Both the position numbers and the translations under genes were made by a program. From Thinopyrum elongatum (lineage: Eukaryota > Streptophyta > Magnoliopsida > Poales > Poaceae): DNA of 64,000 bases. Location: contig CM022299.1 in the NCBI GenBank assembly GCA_011799875.1, positions 210,372,070 to 210,436,069 of the forward strand. The letters are read 5' to 3'. Below the pieces are notes generated by a model. The model was given only the letters and a program-made list of their open reading frames with translations. It was not told the origin of the DNA and ran no database searches. This document shows positions 57,893 to 64,000 of this stretch, piece after piece (the stretch's first letter is position 1; every line of letters starts with the position of its first letter).

Positions 57893-60800
57893 CTACTCCA
57901 AGTTTGAGGCATCAATAATGTTCAATTCACCTCTCAAACGGCAAAATACTTTCTCATCAAGCAATTTGGTGAATATATCCGCCAATTGCTTATCGGTACG
58001 AACATGCTTAAGATCGATGTCTCCTTTAGCAACATGATCTCGAATAAAATGATGACGAACTTCAATATGCTTAGTTCGAGAATGTTGCACGGGATTGTGA
58101 GCAATCTTAATTGCACTTTCATTATCACAAAGCAATGGAACATGTTTCACATATATCCCATAATCTTTAAGAGTTTGGGTCATCCAAAGTAATTGAGCAC
58201 AACATGAACCAGCGGCAATGTATTCCGCTTCGGCGGTGGATAAGGATATCGAGTTTTGTTTCTTGGAGGACCAAGACACAAGAGATCTACCAAGAAATTG
58301 ACACGTACCCGAAGTGGACTTTCTATCAACCTTGTCACCGGCATAGTCCGAATCATAGTAGCCAACAAGATCAAAAGAAGACCTCTTAGGATACCAAATG
58401 CCAAAGTTTGGTGTATGAATTAAGTATCTCACTATCCTTTTCACAGCCTTAAGATGACATTCTTTTGGGGCCGCTTGATATCGTGCACACATGAACACAC
58501 TGAGCATAATATCGAGACGAGAGGCACATAGATATAACAATGAACCAATCATAGAGCGATAAACCTTTTGGTCAACTGGTTTGCCATCCTTTGTCAATTC
58601 AAGATGTCCACTAGTAGGCATGGGTGTTTTCATACCTTTTGTCTCTTGCATATTGAACTTCTTGAATAAGTCCTTGGTATACTTTGTTTGGGAAAAAAAG
58701 GTACCCTCCTTAGTTTGCTTGATTTACAAACCAAGAAAGAATTTGAGTTCACTCATCATAGACATCTCAAACTTCTCCGACATTAGCCTTCCAAACTTTT
58801 CACTAAAATGAGGGTTAGTTGAACCAAATATGATATCATCCACATAGATTTGGCATACAAATAATTCTCCATTAACCCTTTTAGTAAAAAGTGTAGAATC
58901 AATTTTTCCAATCTCAAAGCCTTTTTCAATAAGAAACTTAGTCAAGCATTTATACCAAGCTCTAGGAGCATGTTTGAGACCATAAAGAGCTTTGTGAAGT
59001 TTGTAAACATGATTAGGTATCTTGGGATTAACAAAGCCAGGAGGTTGTTTAACATAGACTTCCTCCTCAATTTCTCCATTTAGAAAGGCACTTTTGATGT
59101 CCATTTGATATAAAGTGATATCATGATGATTGGCATAAGTAAGTAAGATGCGTATGGACTCAAGTCTAGCAGCGAGGGCATATGTCTCACCATAGTCCAT
59201 ACCTTCAACTTGAGTGTAGCCTTGGGCGATGAGACGGGCCTTGTTGCGTACAACTTGTCCATCTTCGTCTTGCTTATTCCGAAACACCCATTTGGTTCCA
59301 ATGACATTGTGCTTCTCATCGGGCTGTTCAACAAGAGTCCATATTTGATTCCTCTCGAAATTGTGTAGCTCTTCATGCATAGCGTTCACCCAATCCGGAT
59401 CATCAAGAGCTTCTTCAACCTTCATAGGTTCAATGTTAGAAATGAATGAATAATTTTCAAAAAAGTTAGCTAAGCGAGACTTAGATCGAGTAATTCTCCC
59501 AGTTTGAATATCATCGAAGATTTGTTCAACGGGATGATCTCTTGAAACTCTTGCTCTAACTCGTGAGAGCTTTTGTTTGGGTCGAGGTGGAACATCCTCT
59601 TCATCATCTTGTTCTTCCTCTTGTCCTTCTTCATTGTTGTTGGCGTTGATGTTCTCTTGAGGAGGTGGAGAAGGAGGTCGATGAGGTTCATCTTGTTGTA
59701 CTTCCTCATTTCCTTCATCTTGACGTGTTCCACTTGTGGATGCCTCCAAGTCAACTTGTGGTTCACCTTGGCGTGAAGTTGAGGCTTCCACTTGAACGGA
59801 CGAGGTACTCTCCTTCACCTCCGTTGGGCGAATCTTGCCAATAGACAAGTCTTGAATTGCTTCCGAAGGGTCTTTGTCGCCTACATCAATTGGCAATTGC
59901 TATACTTGCGAGCCGTTAGGTTCATCAAACTTCACATCTACCATCTCTTCAACCTTTCGGGTGAAATTGTTGTAGACACGGTAAGTGTGAGAGTTTGAGC
60001 CATAACCGAGTAGAAAACCTTCATGAGATTTAGAAGCAAATTTCAAACGATGATGCTTATCAAGAATGTAGCACTTTGAGCCAAATACTCGAAAGTATCC
60101 AACTTGGGGTTTGTTACCGGTGAGAAGCTCGTATGCCGTCTTGCCGAGTAGTTTGTGAAGATACAATCGATTTGTAGCATGACAAGCTGTCTCAACCGCT
60201 TCTGCCCAAAAGTGTTTTGGCATCTTGTATTCATCAAGCATCATTCTCGCCATCTCAATGAGTGTTCGGTTCTTCTTCTCAACAACTCCATTTTGTTGAG
60301 GTGTGTACGTAGCCGAGAACTCATGTGAAATCCTTTCTTCGTCAAGAAAGGTATCCACATTTGCGTTCTTGAACTCCGTTCCGTTGTCACTGCGAACCTT
60401 CTTGATCTTCACTTCAAATTGATTTTGGGCCTTCCTAGCGAAGTTCTTGAAGATCTTTTGGACCTGTGATTTATCATCAAGAAAGAACACCCACGTAAAT
60501 CTGGAAAAATCATCAAGAATGGCTAAACCAAACGAGTTACCACTGAGACTCTTGTAGGCATTGGGACCAAAAAGATCCATATGAAGTAGCTCAAGTGGTC
60601 TTCTCGTAGTCATGATGTTCTTCACGGGATGACTTCCTCAAACTTGTTTTCCTGCTTGACAAGCACTGCAAAGTCTATCCTTGTCAAATATAACATCTTT
60701 AACACCAAGGATATGATCACCTTTAATAAGCTTATCAAGATTTTGCATGCTCACATGACCTAACCTTCTATGCCACAACCAACCTTTAGAAGATTTAGCA

Positions 60801-61839
60801 ATAAAGCAAGTTCTAGGTTGAGCTCTTTTAGTGAAGTCAACAATATATAGATCACCTCTACATATACCAGTGAAGACCATATTATGATTATCTCTTCGAA
60901 ACACTTGGCAGTCTACTTTAGTGAATAAAACATTAAGACCAAAATCGACTAGTCTAGATACGGAAAGTAGATTGTAGCCAAGAGATTCAACGAGCATAAC
61001 ATTTTGGATGGATCTGTCATGTGAGATGGCCACCTTACCAAGGCCAACCACCTTACCCTTTGAGTTATCACCAAAAGTACATACTTTCGAGGGCTGTTGT
61101 TTTCAGCAAGCTCACGAAACATATCCTTGTCTCTGGTCATGTGATCTGTACATCCACTATCAAGAACCCATTCCTTTCCTCCGGCCATGTAACCACGAAG
61201 ATTAGCCATGAGACCAAGATGTCTCATAGCCTCATCAAGATCAAAGTCACTATCATCATCCTTGTCATAATATCCATGTTCAACATCATCATCATATGAA
61301 TGATCATTACCTAGAGAAGGCAATTCATTAGATTTATGACCATGACAATGTTCATATTTATGAATTCTAACGATTTGAGAGATTATGTCACTAATGATTC
61401 CAACATCTCCTTTGGCTTGCATGAGGTCACGAAGCTCAAATAAACAATCGCCAAACTTAGGATCACTAGAATTCATCTTATTTAAAGCAATGGACTTTTG
61501 AAGAATCTCATCTAGATTTTTCAAGGAATAATTTGGAAAGCATTTCTCGAGGTATCTCCAAATACTGTAAGCACATTCAAGTGTAGGCAAGCACACAATC
61601 AAGTTTCTAGGCAATCCTCTAATGATAAGATTAATAGTTCTAAGATTGCGGATCATGTCAAGAGACTCATCGGTGGTAGGATGCAAAGGATCAATAGGAG
61701 GTGCACAAGGGCAGGTAATATACTTGTTCAAATTATATTCATTGAAAATCACAAGCATCTCATTTTTTCAATCATGATAGAACTCTCCATCAAGTAAAGG
61801 TACTCTACGTCTAATACTCCCAATCGTAGACTCATCCAT
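57893..61839 (-). pseudogene. Copia-2 gag-pol (gag, PR, INT, RT, RNase H), nearly intact but stopped
   Basis: The gag start is ATG 61839 (MDESTIGSIRRRVPLLDGE), with a TGA a few codons later (TGG to TGA is likely). Gag passes directly into the protease motif WVLDSGCTDHMT (about 61170) with no CCHC zinc knuckle between. A frameshift lies near 61070. From 61051 down to 57893 one frame is kept, with stops at about 60638, 59900 and 58724. GAG-pre-integrase (WHRRLGHVSMQNLDKL), integrase (SDNGTEFKNA; PQQNGVVEKKNRTLIEMA), an acidic linker, RT with YVDD (IYVDDIIFGST) and Copia RNase H (STAEAEYIAA; DNESAIKIA) are all clear. Confidence 0.9.
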
Positions 61840-61879
61840 CTTCCTCAAATGGTGATTAAACCAAAGCAATGGAGACCAA

Positions 61880-61892
61880 AGCTCTGATACCA
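61880..61892 (-). promoter_or_regulatory. Copia-2 primer-binding site (initiator-Met tRNA)
   Basis: The minus strand reads TGGTATCAGAGCT two bases inside the 5' LTR end. It contains the canonical plant Copia primer TGGTATCAGAGC without mismatch. Confidence 0.9.
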
Positions 61893-61894
61893 TT

Positions 61895-63557
61895 TGAAAG
61901 GATCAAGAAGAGGTGTCTAGAGGGGGGTGATTAGACACTCAATAAGCAAAAGTAGCAATTTTTAAGTTCTTCAAGTTGAGGTAGAGTTTTAGCACAAGTT
62001 TAAGAATTCACAATACATTTCAAGAAAGCATGAAAAGAGTATGAGCAGCGGAAAGAGTAAAGCATGCAATTTGCAAGAAAGTAAAGGGATGGGATTGGAG
62101 TGTGCAAACGCAATGAAGACACGGAGATTTTTGGCGTGGTTCCGATAGGTGGTGCTATCGTACATCCACGTTGATGAAGACTTCAACCCACGAAGGGAAA
62201 CGGTTGCACGAGTCCACGGAGGGCTCCACCCACGAAGGGTCCACGAAGAAGCAACCTTGTCTATCCCACCATGGCCATCGCCCATGAAGGACTTGCCTCA
62301 CTCGGTTAGATCTTCACGAAGTAGGCGATCTCCTTGCCCTTACAAACTCCTTGGTTCAACTCCACAATCTTGTCGGAGGCTCCCAAGTGACACCTAACCA
62401 ATCTAGGAGACACCACTCTCCAAAAGGTAATAAATGGTGTGTTGATGATGAACTCCTTGCTCTTGTGCTTCAAATGATAGTCTCCCCAACACTCAACTCT
62501 CTCTCACAGATTTGGATATGGTGGAAGGATGATTTGAGTGGAAAGCAACTTGGGGAAGGCTAGAGATCAAGATTCTTGTGGTAGGAATGGAGTGTCTTGA
62601 TCTCAACACATGAGTAAGTGGTTCTCTCTCAGAAAATGAGTAGTGGAAGTGTAGGCTCATTCTGATGGCTCTCTCTTGAATAGAGAAGGGGGTGGAGGGG
62701 TATATATAGCCTCCACACAAAATCCAACCGTTACACATATTTGACTCAACTCGGTGAGACCGAATAGAAGAACTCGGTGAGACCGATTCAATTCAAAATG
62801 TGAACGTTAGAAATCTCGGTGGAACCGATATGATCAACTCGGTGGGACCGATGTGCTAGGGTTAGGGCAAAACCTCATCTCGGTGTGACCGATTGCATGA
62901 ACTCGGTGAGACCGATTTCAGCAATGAGCAAACAGAGAGTTCGTCAGGCAAACTCAGTGGGACCGGTTGCACATTTCGGTGAGACCAACATAATTGCAAC
63001 AGGCAACAGAGAGTTTGCAAGGCGAACTCGGTGAGATCGATCGCTCATTTTGGTGAGACCGAAATGTTACGAAGGGAAACAGAGAGTCTGGATTGCCATC
63101 TCGGTGAGACCGAACTGATTAGGGTTTCTGGCAGTGGCTATGTCAAAGGAACTCGGTGGCGCCGGATAGATCAAATCGTGGGGCCGAGTTTGACTTTAGG
63201 TTTAGGACATATCTGGATATGAGAAAGTGGTTGAGGGCTTTGGAGCATATCACTAAGCACTTTGAGCAAGTAGACCATTAAGCAACACCTCATCCCCTTT
63301 TAATTGTATTGGCTTTTCCTATGGACTGAATGTGATCTTGGATCACTAAAATAGAAATGTAGAGTATTGAGCTTGTGCCAATCTTTGTCCTTAGCATTTT
63401 GAAGGGGTTCCACATCCTCTTGTCCATGCCACGCCATTGTTGAACTTTCTGAAATATACTAGATGAAAATATTATTCCAACAAGAGATATGTTGACATTA
63501 ATTACCAAAACCACCCAGGGAGCACTTGTGCTTTCACAGGGAGCACTTGTGCTTTCA
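61895..63557 (-). repeat. Copia-2 5' LTR
   Basis: 1663 bp, TGAAAG...CTTTCA on both strands. It contains the TCGGTNNNACCGA array at about 62748-63112 and ends (plus strand) with a doubled GGGAGCACTTGTGCTTTCA unit. Confidence 0.92.
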
Positions 63558-63569
63558 ATCACCAACTCA

Positions 63570-63875
63570 GGACCTCTTTGATTCGCAGGATTTTGAAAAT
63601 GCAGGAATAGGAAAAGTAGAGGATTGGAGTGTCATGCCCACTTGAATCGTATAGGATTAGCAAGGAGCGTTTGATTTCACGGGATAAGCAAAGGAATTGT
63701 AAAAACAAGTTAGAGTGGATGTTAGATTTCCTATGAAATGTAGTACAAAAGATTCCATTGGAAAAATTCCTATGGGATTCAATCCTATGAATCAAAGGAC
63801 AAACGTAGGAAAAATTTCAAAGGATTTCAATCCTCCAAAAATCCTATAGAATTCCCTTGAATCAAAGGAGCCCTT
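63570..63875. mobile_element. Tourist/Harbinger-like MITE
   Basis: The left end GGACCTCTTTGATTCGCAGG pairs with the right end CCTTGAATCAAAGGAGCCC in reverse. Flanking trinucleotides TCA and TTA are compatible with a TWA-type target duplication carrying one change. No coding capacity. It sits inside the inverted-repeat element. Confidence 0.6.
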
Positions 63876-64000
63876 AGGTTTTTACAGGAGTAGTATAGAG
63901 AAATAGAGAAACTCTTATAAAAAACCGAGTTGGTGATGATGGTGTGCCTGCCATCCTGCAATATAGACCTTCCGATCTATAAACTCTTATCAACTATGGC

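Larger units (their letters stand above)
40476..63557 (-). mobile_element. Copia-2: complete minus-strand Copia element (SIRE/Maximus-like), hosting Gypsy-2
   Basis: The right LTR (61895-63557, the element's 5' LTR) and left LTR (40476-41659 plus 55480-55977) share sequence throughout. A perfect primer site is at 61880-61892 and a polypurine tract at 55978-55990. The flanks are ATAAC (40471-40475) and ATCAC (63558-63562), a TSD with one mismatch. Domain order is gag, protease, integrase, RT, RNase H. The RT motif IYVDDIIFGST suggests the SIRE/Maximus group, which is inference. Confidence 0.9.
40453..63955. mobile_element. Inverted-repeat (foldback or MITE-like) element that received Copia-2
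   Basis: GATGGCAGGCACACCATCAT at 40453-40472, continued after Copia-2 by ATCACCAACTC (63558-63568), is the reverse complement of 63927-63955 (GAGTTGGTGATGATGG, then TGTGCCTGCCATC). The arms total about 30 bp. The original element was therefore only a few hundred base pairs plus the MITE at 63570-63875. Its own TSD could not be found. Confidence 0.6.

Overview
The window looks like intergenic DNA from a large grass genome, most likely wheat or a close Triticeae relative. Almost all of it is nested LTR retrotransposons (Copia and Gypsy), with CACTA and MITE fragments. There are GT-AG introns, plant TATA boxes and initiator-Met-tRNA primer sites, and nothing bacterial. The species call is inference from repeat types; no search was run.

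Layout. (1) 1-9032: a minus-strand Copia element (Copia-1) whose internal part runs off the left edge. Its single visible LTR (3306-9032) is split by a Gypsy deletion derivative (4251-8210, TSD GGGTT). (2) 9033-13390: minus-strand CACTA transposase remnant, cut by Copia-1, plus a second CACTA terminus. (3) 13391-26765: the only gene-bearing island. It holds a decayed F-box/DUF295-like gene (16458-20534) broken in its first exon by a 2.7-kb solo LTR (TSD CCCGT), two more solo LTRs with perfect TSDs (20843-22419, TAGTA; 23220-24739, CAACA), one intact unrecognised single-exon gene (25064-25633, minus) with a TATA box and an RY/G-box cluster, and Stowaway-like MITEs. (4) 26766-40103: a full-length 13.3-kb Gypsy element (Gypsy-1, TSD CTCAC) with dual RNase H and a spliced antisense gene. 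(5) 40453-63955: a four-layer nest: an inverted-repeat element, containing minus-strand Copia-2 (40476-63557), whose left LTR contains Gypsy-2 (41660-55474, TSD GGAAA), whose pol contains a 3.9-kb LARD-like solo LTR (44957-48888, TSD GTGGC). A Tourist-like MITE lies at 63570-63875.

The most interesting structure is the antisense gene lying between pol and the 3' LTR of both Gypsy elements. In Gypsy-1 it has its own TATA box, a 523-nt leader intron and five coding exons joined by four GT-AG introns whose phases all agree (961 codons including stop). Gypsy-2 carries a more decayed relative, again with its own TATA box. The retroelement polyproteins are inactivated largely by nonsense changes at glutamine, arginine and tryptophan codons, as expected from cytosine deamination in methylated DNA. 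The F-box gene is also non-functional. The only locus that looks potentially functional as a host gene is 25064-25633.
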